Origin: Alphaproteobacteria bacterium
Lineage (GTDB): Bacteria > Pseudomonadota > Alphaproteobacteria > Micropepsales > Micropepsaceae
NCBI GenBank assembly: GCA_028871345.1
Contig: JAGWNK010000005.1
Location: 1-64,000, forward strand
Direction: 5' to 3'
DNA: 64,000 nucleotides
Numbering within the stretch: the first letter of the stretch is position 1; every line of letters begins with the position of its first letter. A model generated the notes under the pieces. That model ran no database searches, was not told where the DNA came from, and saw only the letters and a program-made list of their open reading frames with translations. Made by a program: the position numbers and the translations under genes. Below, piece after piece: positions 1 to 9,300 of this stretch.

Positions 1-219
1 ATCTCACGGGTCAGACCACTCTATTCCGAAAAGCGCATCATGCTTTTCGCACGCAGAGTTGGCGTGCACCCAGGCCTTGTCGTTGGCCAACTGCACCGTC
101 GTAAAGAGATTCCATATACCCACCTCAACAGATTGATGGCGAAAGCAAGGGATGTGATCACATCATCTGCCTTGACGGATGGCTGGGGCAATGTTCCCGC
201 CATTCCGAGTGGAGCGTGA
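1..219 (+). CDS. C-terminal fragment of an ImmA/IrrE (HigA-like) family protein, truncated by the window start
   Basis: Open frame from base 1 (not in the ORF track): ISRVRPLYSEKRIMLFARRVGVHPGLVVGQLHRRKEIPYTHLNRLMAKARDVITSSALTDGWGNVPAIPSGA*. The FARRVGVHPGLVVGQLH..IPYTHLN pattern resembles C-termini of HTH/ImmA-IrrE fusion proteins. Confidence 0.6.
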   Translation: MSRVRPLYSEKRIMLFARRVGVHPGLVVGQLHRRKEIPYTHLNRLMAKARDVITSSALTDGWGNVPAIPSGA

Positions 220-220
220 A

Positions 221-685
221 ATGGCGACCTTTAACGAGCAGCTTGTCAAAATTGTAGAAGATTATCGGGCTGCAGGGATGCCGTGGCCTGCGTCCAAGAC
301 GGAGCTTGGGGAATGGGCCGTAGCGAATGACCGCTACCAACTGACACGAGGTATGGCGGTCGCCCAAGCCGCTGAACGCATTGGACGCGCTATGGGGTTA
401 GAGCATGTGCGCGACAACAAGGGACGCAGTGTCAGAAAATACTATGCGGCGAGGCTACGTGAGAATGGCCAACTTGTGATGAAGTGGGACGATTGGAATG
501 CCCCACGACCATTCATGGAAGTGGCCGCAGCCAATCGGCGTAACCAGATTCTGGGGGAGTGTAAGCAACTGAAAACGGACATGGACAGCTATAGCGAACG
601 CCTTTGCCCCGAGCAGCCAATTCAGATTGACTTCAATTTCAATGTCGATCTTGAGGAATTGGAACAACTTGACGACGTGGGCTAG
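221..685 (+). CDS. hypothetical protein, likely translationally coupled to the upstream ImmA/IrrE-like gene
   Basis: ATG at 221 lies one base after the TGA at 217-219; 154-aa product MATFNEQLVKIVEDYRAAGMPW... Confidence 0.65.
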   Translation: MATFNEQLVKIVEDYRAAGMPWPASKTELGEWAVANDRYQLTRGMAVAQAAERIGRAMGLEHVRDNKGRSVRKYYAARLRENGQLVMKWDDWNAPRPFMEVAAANRRNQILGECKQLKTDMDSYSERLCPEQPIQIDFNFNVDLEELEQLDDVG

Positions 686-923
686 GACGACTTCTTCCAT
701 CTCGCCGTGGCTGCGACTTTTGCAATTTCCGCACGCTGCGCATGCGTCAATTTTGCGGCCCTAGATGGGCCGCCCTTCTTGCCGCCAGCCTTGCCACGTT
801 TGACTGCTGCGGCTGATTTTCGTTAACCCGTTCTTCCACTTGCCCTCTAGCAATCCGCATGACGTGAACGGCGTTACCGATCACGTCTGCTGGGCGCTTC
901 TCTCCGCGAGGGCCTTTAGGCAT
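682..923 (-). pseudogene. frameshifted small basic protein (MPKGPRGEKRPADVIGNAVHVMRIA... / ...AKLTHAQRAEIAKVAATARWKKSS)
   Basis: N-terminal frame starts at 923; the C-terminal frame with the AKLTxxQRAEIAxxAAxARW motif ends at 682. The two frames join by a 1-nt shift at the tttt run 817-820 (AAAA on the coding strand). Confidence 0.5.
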
Positions 924-1101
924 CACGCCGCTCCGACCAAATTTCAGCGCCGCTTCCGTCTACGTCGATAATTCGGGCGAAGTCACAGTCATGGCGAATT
1001 AGGCCATCCCGCGCGACCTTCTTGGTTTCTTCAAAGGTGCCATTCCAGGGGGTGTCCCCAGCTTTGACCCCTTCTTTGTAATATTCTATCAAATAGGCCA
1101 T
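916..1101 (-). CDS. small hypothetical protein upstream of the MPKGPRG gene
   Basis: MAYLIEYYKEGVKAGDTPWNGTFEETKKVARDGLIRHDCDFARIIDVDGSGAEIWSERRDA*; its TAA overlaps the next start context (ATGCCTAA). The frame extends upstream without a convincing start. Confidence 0.4.
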   Translation of the reverse strand: MAYLIEYYKEGVKAGDTPWNGTFEETKKVARDGLIRHDCDFARIIDVDGSGAEIWSERRDA

Positions 1102-1302
1102 ATGCCAAAGATAGGGCCGCCCCACGTCATATTCTAGCCCCGTCGAGAACAGCGCAGCCGCAATCTGTAACAGTGCCGCGCCGCCGGCGAAGCCGGCAGA
1201 CGGAGCCGCGGCAGGCCCGCCGGCGGGATCAGGCCCGCGCATTGCCGCGGCACGGCGAACCCGTCGCGCCCGCCGCTGTGGGACGCTATAGGATCGACTC
1301 GC

Positions 1303-1391
1303 GGCCCCGTGGCGGAATTGGTAGACGCAACGGACTTAAAATCCGTAGTTCCGAAAGGAACGTGCCCGTTCGAGTCGGGCCGGGGCCACCA
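1303..1391 (+). tRNA. tRNA-Leu(TAA), CCA encoded
   Basis: Acceptor GGCCCCG/CGGGGCC, D-arm GCGGAATTGGTAGACGC, anticodon context ACTTAAAATCC, long variable arm, T-arm GCCCGTTCGAGTCGGGC, terminal ACCA. Confidence 0.93.
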
Positions 1392-1594
1392 GCCGAGCAT
1401 CGCAAGGTCCCTTCGCGGCGCCGCCGATGAATTTCATGGGGCGACCGAAACCGATCCCGAGGCGGCAACCTGACCGCAAGAGACATTTTCAAATCGGCGC
1501 GCCTCTCAAGCGGCGGCGGGCGTGAGGCGGCGCCTGCCCAACATTTGCCGCGGGTTTTGCGATAGGCTCTGCGGTCCAGGGAAGGGAGCAGACC

Positions 1595-2287
1595 ATGCGC
1601 ATGCTTTCGCTGCCGGCCGCCGTCGCGGCCCTGGCGGTCGCAGGAGCGGCCTTCGCCGCCGACGCGCCGCCCACCATCACCGTCACCGGCCAGGGCACCG
1701 TCCAGGCGGCGCCCGATGAGGCCAATTTCTCCACCGGCGTCGTCAGCCAGGCGCCCACCGCCGCCGCGGCGCTTGCCGCCAATTCGCGCGCCATGCGCGC
1801 CGTGTTCGATACGCTGCACCGCGTCGGCATTGCCGACAAGGACATCCAGACCTCGGACTTCGCGGTGTCGCCGCAATACCAGACGTGCAAGCCGGGCGTG
1901 GCGTGCGCCCAGCGCATCGTGGGCTATCAGGTTTCCAACAACGTCGCGGTGACGGTCGAGGATCTGACCAAGGCCGGAGGGGTGCTCGATGCGCTCGTCG
2001 CTTCGGGCTCCAACCAGGTCGGCGGCATCGGATTTTCGATCCACGATCCCAAGCCGCTGCTCGCCAAGGCGCGCGCCGAGGCGGTGGCCGATGCCGTCGA
2101 TCGCGCCACCACCATCGCCCGCGCCGCCGGCGTAGCGCTGGGGGCCATCCAGTCGATCAAGGAAGGCGGCCTCGCCGAGCCGCGCCCGCTCTATGCCATG
2201 AAGGCGGTGATGGAGAACAGCGTGCCCATCGCCGGCGGCCAAGAGACGCTGTCGGCCAGCGTCACCATCACCTGGGTGCTGAAATAA
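1595..2287 (+). CDS. SIMPL-domain (DUF541) exported protein
   Basis: Signal peptide then PPTITVTGQGTVQAAPDEANFSTGVVSQ..., C-terminal SASVTITWVLK, typical of SIMPL proteins. Confidence 0.85.
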   Translation: MRMLSLPAAVAALAVAGAAFAADAPPTITVTGQGTVQAAPDEANFSTGVVSQAPTAAAALAANSRAMRAVFDTLHRVGIADKDIQTSDFAVSPQYQTCKPGVACAQRIVGYQVSNNVAVTVEDLTKAGGVLDALVASGSNQVGGIGFSIHDPKPLLAKARAEAVADAVDRATTIARAAGVALGAIQSIKEGGLAEPRPLYAMKAVMENSVPIAGGQETLSASVTITWVLK

Positions 2288-2400
2288 CTCTCTCCCCCGG
2301 GGGAGGCTCCAACGCATTCCCTCCCCGGAAAGGGGAGGGGTGAACGCGCAGCGCGTTCGGGCAGGGGTCAGGCCACAGACCCCCACCCGCGTTGCGTCCC

Positions 2401-4275
2401 TTACTTCTGCTTCTCCAGCGCGTCGATCTCGTCCATGAGGTGGTTCATGCGCGCGATCAGCGCCTGGTAGGGCTTGGGCGTCGCCATGTCGAGCCCGGCC
2501 TTCTTGTAGAGCACATAGGGATAATCCGAGCCGCCCGCCTTCAGCATGGCGATGAAGCGGTCGCGCGTGCCCGGCTTCTTGTCCTCGATGTCGCGCGTGA
2601 AGGCCGCGGCGCCCGCCATCGATGTGGCGTACTGGTAGACGTAGAACCCGTAATAGAAGTGCGGGATGAACGCCCATTCGATGCAGTAGCCGGGATCGAT
2701 CTTGGTGACGCCCTTGTCGTCGCCGTAATAGTGCTTGAGGAGGTCGCAATAGATCTGCGTCATCTTCTTGCCCGACAGCGCCTCGCCCTTCTCCACCGCC
2801 TCGTGCAGCTTGAGCTGGAATTCGCCGAACATCGTCTGGCGGAAGAAGGTGGTGCGGATCAGCTCGAGCCCCTGGCCCAGATAGTAGAGCTTCTCGGCCT
2901 TGGTCTTGGCATGCGCCACCATGTAATCGTTGAGCAGCATCTCGTTGGAGATCGACGCCGTCTCGGCGATGAAGGTGGAGTAGTTGGAGGTCTCGTAGGG
3001 CTGCGTCTCGTCGTCGAGCAAAGTGTGCACCGCATGGCCCCATTCGTGCACGAAAGTCGACAGCGATTCGTAGTCATAGGTGTGGTTGAACAACAGATAG
3101 GGATGCACGTCGTAGGCCGCCGGGTTCATGTAGGCGCCAGAGGCCTTGCCGTCGCGGTGCAGCACGTCCATCCAGCGCCCCGAGAAGCCCTTCTTCAGCA
3201 TGGCGGTGTATTCGGGGCCGTAGACCTTGGTGACGTCGAGCGCGATCGCCTCGGATTGCGGCACGTCGAAGTGCAGCTTCTCGTTCAGCGTGAACATCGA
3301 GGGATACATGTCGTAGTAATGCAGGTCGCCCTTGATGCCGAGCAGCTTCTTGCGCAGCTTGAGGTAGCGATAGAAGGTCGGCAGTCCGGCATTGGCCTGC
3401 GCCACGAGCTGGCGGTAGACGCTCTCGGGCATGTTGTCGGCGAACAGCGCATCCGACAGCGCGTCGGGATAATGGCGCACCTTGGCGTCGAACTCCTCGC
3501 CGAGCACCTGCGAATTGAGCGAGGCGCCGAAGGTGCCTTCGTATTTCGACCAGGTGCTCCAGAAGGCGTCGAACACCGCCTTGCGGTCCTCGCGGTTGGG
3601 CGAGATGCGGTACTGGGAATAAGCCGCCTGGTCGAGCTTCTTGATCACTGTGCCGTCGCTCAGCGTGATCGAGGGGAAAGGCAGCTCGCCGTTCGACAAC
3701 TGGCTGTAGATGTTGTCGGGCTGCATCAGCACGTTCGAGGCCGAGGCCATGACGCTTTCGGCTTCCGCGCCGAGCGTGTGCGGCGCCCCGCGCAGGATGT
3801 TCTCCAGCATGAAGCCGAAGCGCTTCTTGAGATCGGGCGACTGCGCTTCGAAGGCCTTCACCTTCTCGGCGCCCACCGCCAGCACTTCGGGCGTCAGCCA
3901 CGAGGTCTTCTCGGCCACGGTCGAGGCCAGGTCCTGCGCCAGCTGGCGGCGTTCCTGGTTGGGCGCCACACGCACGTCTTCGTCGCCCTTGAGGGTGGCG
4001 TAGGCGCCGAGGCGGTCGGTCTCCTTGCGCACGGCGCTGATGGCATCGAGCGCCGCCAGCATGTCCTGGGCGCTCTTGCCCAGCGTGCCCTTGTAGCTTT
4101 CCAGCTTGGCGGCGGCGGCGGCGGTCTTGTCCTTCGCCGCGGTCCAGGCCTCCGGCGAGGCATAAAGATCGCCCAGATTCCATTCATAGGCGGCCGGGAC
4201 CGGCGCTTCGGCCGCACCCGCGGCAACCAGCAGCGGCAGCACGGCGACCGCCGCCGTCCATACGAATCTCTTCAT
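2401..4275 (-). CDS. pepF: oligoendopeptidase F family M3 metallopeptidase with N-terminal signal sequence
   Basis: STFVHEWGHAVHTLL (HExxH-like zinc site) and PepF-type C-terminus; MKRFVWTAAVAVLPLLVAAGAAEA signal peptide. Confidence 0.88.
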   Translation of the reverse strand: MKRFVWTAAVAVLPLLVAAGAAEAPVPAAYEWNLGDLYASPEAWTAAKDKTAAAAAKLESYKGTLGKSAQDMLAALDAISAVRKETDRLGAYATLKGDEDVRVAPNQERRQLAQDLASTVAEKTSWLTPEVLAVGAEKVKAFEAQSPDLKKRFGFMLENILRGAPHTLGAEAESVMASASNVLMQPDNIYSQLSNGELPFPSITLSDGTVIKKLDQAAYSQYRISPNREDRKAVFDAFWSTWSKYEGTFGASLNSQVLGEEFDAKVRHYPDALSDALFADNMPESVYRQLVAQANAGLPTFYRYLKLRKKLLGIKGDLHYYDMYPSMFTLNEKLHFDVPQSEAIALDVTKVYGPEYTAMLKKGFSGRWMDVLHRDGKASGAYMNPAAYDVHPYLLFNHTYDYESLSTFVHEWGHAVHTLLDDETQPYETSNYSTFIAETASISNEMLLNDYMVAHAKTKAEKLYYLGQGLELIRTTFFRQTMFGEFQLKLHEAVEKGEALSGKKMTQIYCDLLKHYYGDDKGVTKIDPGYCIEWAFIPHFYYGFYVYQYATSMAGAAAFTRDIEDKKPGTRDRFIAMLKAGGSDYPYVLYKKAGLDMATPKPYQALIARMNHLMDEIDALEKQK

Positions 4276-4377
4276 GCTTGCCCCCTTTGCAATGGCGGCG
4301 CACCTTACGCCGGTGGACAGGGCCGCGGCATTCACTTTTTTGCGGGTGCGCCCCGGCAGATGGGGATGGGACAGATC

Positions 4378-4881
4378 ATGAAGGCGGGATGGCTCGTTCT
4401 GGCAATGTTCATCGCACCGGCCTGGGCCTTGCCCGCGCCGGCCCTGTCGATCAGCGACCTGAAGGCCCTGCCGGTGGTCGAGCGTACGCCCTATGACGAG
4501 GCGGCCAACGCCAAGGCCGACGTCGATGCGGCCTTCGCCCGCGCCAGGAAGAGCCACAAGCGCGTGCTGATCGACATGGGCGGCAACTGGTGCGGCGACT
4601 GCATCGTACTCGCCAATTTGATGCAACTGCCCGAAATGAAGCGCTTCCTGGCGGCGCATTTCGAGATCGTGACCGTCGATGTCGGCCGCTTCGACAAGAA
4701 CCTCGACATCCCGGCGCGCTTCGGCGTGGCGGACAAGCTGAAGAGCGGCGGCGTGCCGTCGATCATCATCGCCGAGCCCGATGGCAAGATGGTCAACAAG
4801 ACCGACCTGTCGGCCCTGGAGGACGCCCGCCACATGTCGCCGCAGGCCATCGCCGCCTGGCTGGCGCAGTGGGCGAAGTAG
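4378..4881 (+). CDS. exported thioredoxin-fold protein
   Basis: MKAGWLVLAMFIAPAWALPAPA signal; RVLIDMGGNWCGDCIVL active-site CxxC; GGVPSIIIAEPDG cis-Pro loop. Confidence 0.8.
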   Translation: MKAGWLVLAMFIAPAWALPAPALSISDLKALPVVERTPYDEAANAKADVDAAFARARKSHKRVLIDMGGNWCGDCIVLANLMQLPEMKRFLAAHFEIVTVDVGRFDKNLDIPARFGVADKLKSGGVPSIIIAEPDGKMVNKTDLSALEDARHMSPQAIAAWLAQWAK

Positions 4882-4912
4882 GACCGCCATTTGCCGAGTG
4901 GCGCGCCCGCAT

Positions 4913-5599
4913 CTACGGCGTGCAGTCGATGCCCGTGCCGTCACGACGCGCCGTGCATTGGCGCGCGCTCACCGACCGATACAGCATGAAGGCGCCCGGC
5001 TGGCCGCCGAGCCGGTAATAGCAGGTCAGAATCGAGCCGCTGAAATGCGGCGGATTGGACGCATCGAGATCGGCCTGGAATTCGCCGTCGTTGGCGCTCC
5101 AACCGGCGACCGGCTGGCTCAGGGACAATCGGACCGTGACCTGCGCGGGACAGACGTAGGAGGTCACGGGCGATGCCGCCGGCGGCGTTGCGGACGCTGC
5201 GTTCGCGACATTGGCGGGCGGCGGGGCGGCCGGCGGCGGAGCCTCCGGTGCGCTGGGCGCCGCGCCGTTGCTCGATTGGGTCGCGCTCCAATGAAATTCA
5301 TGCTTGCGCCAATGCTTGTAGTCTTCGCGGTCGCGCCAGCGCAGCCACTCGTTGCGGTCGCGGAAGATGAAGTCGCCGTCGATATAGGCGTTGACGCCCC
5401 AGCTGCCCTGGAACTCGACGAGGCAGCGCGCGGGGGCCGGCAAGTGGCGCACGAGATAGTACCGGCACGGACGATTGTAATCGTAGTCGCCGCTCGGGGC
5501 CGCATCGCCCGACGCAGCCTCGCTTTGCGCCAAGGCGGGCGGCACGACCACCGCCGCCAGCATCACAACCGCATGGAACACGCGCTTCAGCGATGGCAT
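4913..5599 (-). CDS. exported hypothetical protein, Pro/Ala-rich linker
   Basis: MPSLKRVFHAVVMLAAVVVPPALAQ signal peptide; paired Cys residues; PEAPPPAAPPPA linker. Confidence 0.6.
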   Translation of the reverse strand: MPSLKRVFHAVVMLAAVVVPPALAQSEAASGDAAPSGDYDYNRPCRYYLVRHLPAPARCLVEFQGSWGVNAYIDGDFIFRDRNEWLRWRDREDYKHWRKHEFHWSATQSSNGAAPSAPEAPPPAAPPPANVANAASATPPAASPVTSYVCPAQVTVRLSLSQPVAGWSANDGEFQADLDASNPPHFSGSILTCYYRLGGQPGAFMLYRSVSARQCTARRDGTGIDCTP

Positions 5600-5909
5600 C
5601 GATTCCCCCTCGAACGCATTGCCAATTGATATTTTTACGAGCCTGCCGCCACGGTGTCGCCGGACGCGCCGATGAATACGAATGCAGGCGGGCGCGGTTG
5701 CGCCTGCGAACAGGACACGGCCGGCGTGCATCCGGCGGATATCCGGGAGGATTCGGCGACGGCGGGCGCGCCACACATCCGGATCGGACAGCTTGTCGCG
5801 GAATACCGGCGAGACGCCGCATCGATCCCCCGGCCATCCCGCGGGGCATGCCCGGAAGCCGGAAGCCGCCGTGCTAAAGTCAAATCGGACCCTGCGGAGA
5901 AGCTGGACC

Positions 5910-6197
5910 ATGAACGAGACCGAACTCGCCTGCCGGAAGGGGAGCAACGCCCGCTTCGTGCGCCTGATCCGCCAGGACGACGGCACGATCAGGATGGAGA
6001 CGCAGGACCTCGGCGGCGCGGCGATCGCCGGCGAGGACGAATACGAATTCTGGGTCACCGTCGCCCCCGACGAGCTTGCCACGCTCGCCTTCGAACTCCT
6101 GCGCGAACGGTTTGCCGGCCGGCTGGACGCGGTCGACGCCTTCCGGGATTGGTGCAAGGCGCACGCCATCGCGCACAAGTTCGACAACTGGATCTGA
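5910..6197 (+). CDS. hypothetical protein
   Basis: MNETELACRKGSNARFVRLIRQDDGTIRMETQDLGG...; ordinary codon-position GC bias. Confidence 0.6.
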   Translation: MNETELACRKGSNARFVRLIRQDDGTIRMETQDLGGAAIAGEDEYEFWVTVAPDELATLAFELLRERFAGRLDAVDAFRDWCKAHAIAHKFDNWI

Positions 6198-6264
6198 AGC
6201 TCGCCCGCGCGCCATCACGGCGGGCGTACCGCCCGCGTCGGATTTTCTCCTTCGGGCGCGTTCC

Positions 6265-6341
6265 CTAGTGTCGTGGCTCCAACGTTCGCCGCATCGCCGA
6301 TATCAGCCGCTCGGCGAACTTTGGAACCAAGACGACACTAG
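6265..6341. repeat. 77-bp CTAG-bounded imperfect inverted repeat
   Basis: CTAGTGTCGTGGCTCCAACGTTCGCCG ... CGGCGAACTTTGGAACCAAGACGACACTAG. Confidence 0.8.
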
Positions 6342-9300
6342 CGCCGCTTCAGCAGCGCCTCGGCGCGGGCCTTGAGCGCCTGCCAGGCCGTCAGCTGCGC
6401 CTGAAGCTGCGCGTGCAGGTCGGCATAGGTCTTGGTCTCCTGCACCGTCGGCGCGGTATCGGCATCCTCGAGCTGGGCGGAGAAGGCATAGATCTGCTCG
6501 TTCAACATGTCGGGGAATCCGAGATTGGCCTCGGACCCCTTGGCGTTGACCTGCATCAGCCGGCCTTCGATGCGCGCGGCTTCGGCGGCCACAGCGCCCT
6601 CCTCTGTCGTGCCGCCGGGCTTCTTCTCCAGCGCGGCCTTGACGGCGCGGATGTCGTTCACCGCGCGGTCGAGCGCGTCCTGGTCATGATAGGCCTGCAT
6701 CGCCAGGGCGAATTTCTGCTCGAGGCCGCTCATCGGGCCTTTCACCCGCGGATCGCGTTCGATGAGGAGCCGTGCCGTGCGCGATTTTCCGCGATAGGTG
6801 AGCTTCACCGTGTAGGTGCCCGGCAGGACGAGCGGCCCACGCGGCGGCTCGCCTTCGTAGAAGGCGCCAGGAATCTCCACCGGATCGTCGTAGCGCAGAT
6901 TCCACACGAAGCGGTTCATGCCTGCTTTGGCCGGCAAGGTGTTGTCGACCTTCACCTGGTCGGGCCATTCGGGCGGCTGCTCCGCCTTCGTCGGCTTGGC
7001 GCTGGTGAGATGGCGCACCAGTTTGCCGCGGACATCGAGGACGTCGATCGTCAGGTCGCCTTTCGGCTTGGTCGCGAAATAATAGTCGATCAGCGCGCCG
7101 GCCGGCGGGTTCTTGCCATAGGGGCCGCGCGTATCGACGCTGTCGGGATAATACTGGCGGTACGCGGTCTGCGGCGCATAGAGGAAGTCGCCCTTGGCCG
7201 CCCTGGCCGCCGCCATCTGGCGCAGCGGCGTGACGTCGTCGAGAATCCAGAACGAGCGGCCATGCGTGGCGACCACCAGGTCGTCGCCCTTGACGACGAG
7301 ATCGTGCACGGGGGAGCGCGGCAGGTTGAGCTGCAGGCCCTGCCAATGCGCACCGTCGTCGAAGGAGACGAACACGCCGGTCTCGGTGGCGGCATAAAGC
7401 AGTCCGCGCTTCACAGGGTCCTCGCGGACGGCATGAACGAAGGCGCCGTCCGGCAGCCCCGCATCGATGCGCGTCCAGCTCTTGCCGCCGTCGGTCGTGC
7501 GGAAGGCATACGGGCGGATGTCGTCGAGCTTGTGGCGGTCGACGGCCACATAGGCGGTGGCGGCCGAGAAATGCGACGGCTCGATCATGCTGATCGTGCT
7601 CCAGGCCGGCAGGTCGCGCGGCGTGACGTCCTTCCAGCTCGCGCCGTCGTCGGCGGTGAGGTGGATCAGGCCGTCGTCGCTGCCCGCCCACAGCATGCCC
7701 TTCTTCAAGGGCGATTCCGCCAGCGCGAAGATGGTGTCGTAATACTCCACGCTGGTGATGTCCTTGGTGAGCGGCCCGCCCGAGGCGGTCTGCTTGGACT
7801 TGTCGTTGCGCGTGAGATCGCCGCTGACGGGCGTCCAGCTGTTGCCGTCGTCGGTCGACTTGAAGACGCGTTCCATGCCGACATAGAGCGTGTTGGGATC
7901 CTGCGGCGACATGATCATCGGCGAGGTCCAGTTGAAGCGGTGCTCGAGGTCTGAGGCGGGATGGCCGGCGGCCTCCAGCGGCCACACCGAGATGGCGCGG
8001 GTCTGATTGGCATGCCGGTCGAAGCGGCCCACCACGTTCTCCGACGTCGCATAGACGATGTCGGGATCGCGCGGGTCGGGAATCACGAAGCCGCACTCGC
8101 CGCCGAAGACGTCGTACCAGTCGTGCGCGGTGATCGTGCCCTCGTAGCCGCTGCTGGCCACCGCGACGCTCGAATTGTCCTGCTGGGCGCCGTAGACGTA
8201 ATAGGGGAAGCGGTTGTCGACCGCGACGTGATAGAACTGCGCCGTGGGCTGGTTGTCCTGGCTCGACCAGGTCTTGCCGCCGTCGACGGAGATCGAGGCG
8301 CCGCCGTCGCTGCCCTCGATGATGCGGTCGGGATCGGTGGGATCGATCCACAGCCCGTGATGGTCGCCGTGCCGGGCGGGAAGAAGCTCGAAGGTCTTGC
8401 CGCCGTCGGCCGAGCGGAACAGGCCCGTGTTCTCGGCGTAGACGACATCGGCGTTCCTGGGATCGGCAAGGACGGTCGAGAAGTACCAGGCGCGCTGGCG
8501 CAGCCGGCCGTCGTCGTTGACGCGCGTCCAATGCGCGCCCGCATCGTCGGAACGGTAGAGGCCGCCCTCTTCGGCTTCGATCATCGCGTAGATGCGCCTG
8601 GAATCCGCACCCGAGACCGAGACCTCGATCTTGCCGAGGATGCCGGCCGGCAGGCCGTTGCCGGAAAGCTGCGTCCAGGTCGCTCCGCCGTCGGTCGAGC
8701 GGTAGAGGCCGCTGCCGGGGCCGCCGCTCGAGAAATTCCACGGCTGGCGGCGCGCCTGCCACAGCGAGGCATAGACGATCTGCGAATTGTGGGGATCGAA
8801 GGTGACATCGATGGCGCCGGTGTCGTCGTCCTTGAACAGCACCTTGTTCCAGGTCCTGCCGCCGTCGGTGGTGCGGAAGACGCCGCGCTCGGCGTTCGGC
8901 CCGAAGGCATGGCCGAGGGCCGCGACCAGGACGATGTCGGGATTGTTGGGGTCGACGATCAGCGCGCCGATCTGGCGGGTGTCCTTCAGTCCGACGAAGG
9001 ACCAGGTCTTTCCCGCATCGACCGACTTGTAGACGCCGTCGCCATAGGTGATGTCGCCGCGCGGCGCGGCTTCGCCGGTGCCGACATAGATGACGTCATG
9101 GTTGGACGGCGCCACCGCGATGGCGCCGACCGAGGCGATGGGCGTCTTGTCGGTGAGAGGCTGCCAGCTGGCTCCGCCGTCGGTCGTCTTCCACACGCCT
9201 CCGGCCACCGCGCCGAAATAGAACGTGTACGGATCACCGGGAATGCCGGTGACCGCCAGGGCGCGCCCGCCCCGGAAGGGGCCGATGTCGCGCCATTGCA

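Noticed and set aside
2288-2345. GC-rich hairpins after the SIMPL gene (CTCCCCCGGGGGAG; CCCTCCCC...GGGGAGGG)
   Set aside because: Plausible transcript-end structures but no T-run, so not called as intrinsic terminators.
1286-3043. 585-aa minus-strand ORF
   Set aside because: Runs through the tRNA-Leu and SIMPL gene in the wrong frame; a composition artefact.
2392-4377. N-terminal part of the 829-aa plus-strand ORF (2392..4881)
   Set aside because: Antisense to the well-supported pepF gene; low-complexity Arg/His/Gly-rich translation typical of GC-rich antisense frames. Only its C-terminal part (4378 onward) is a real thioredoxin-fold gene.
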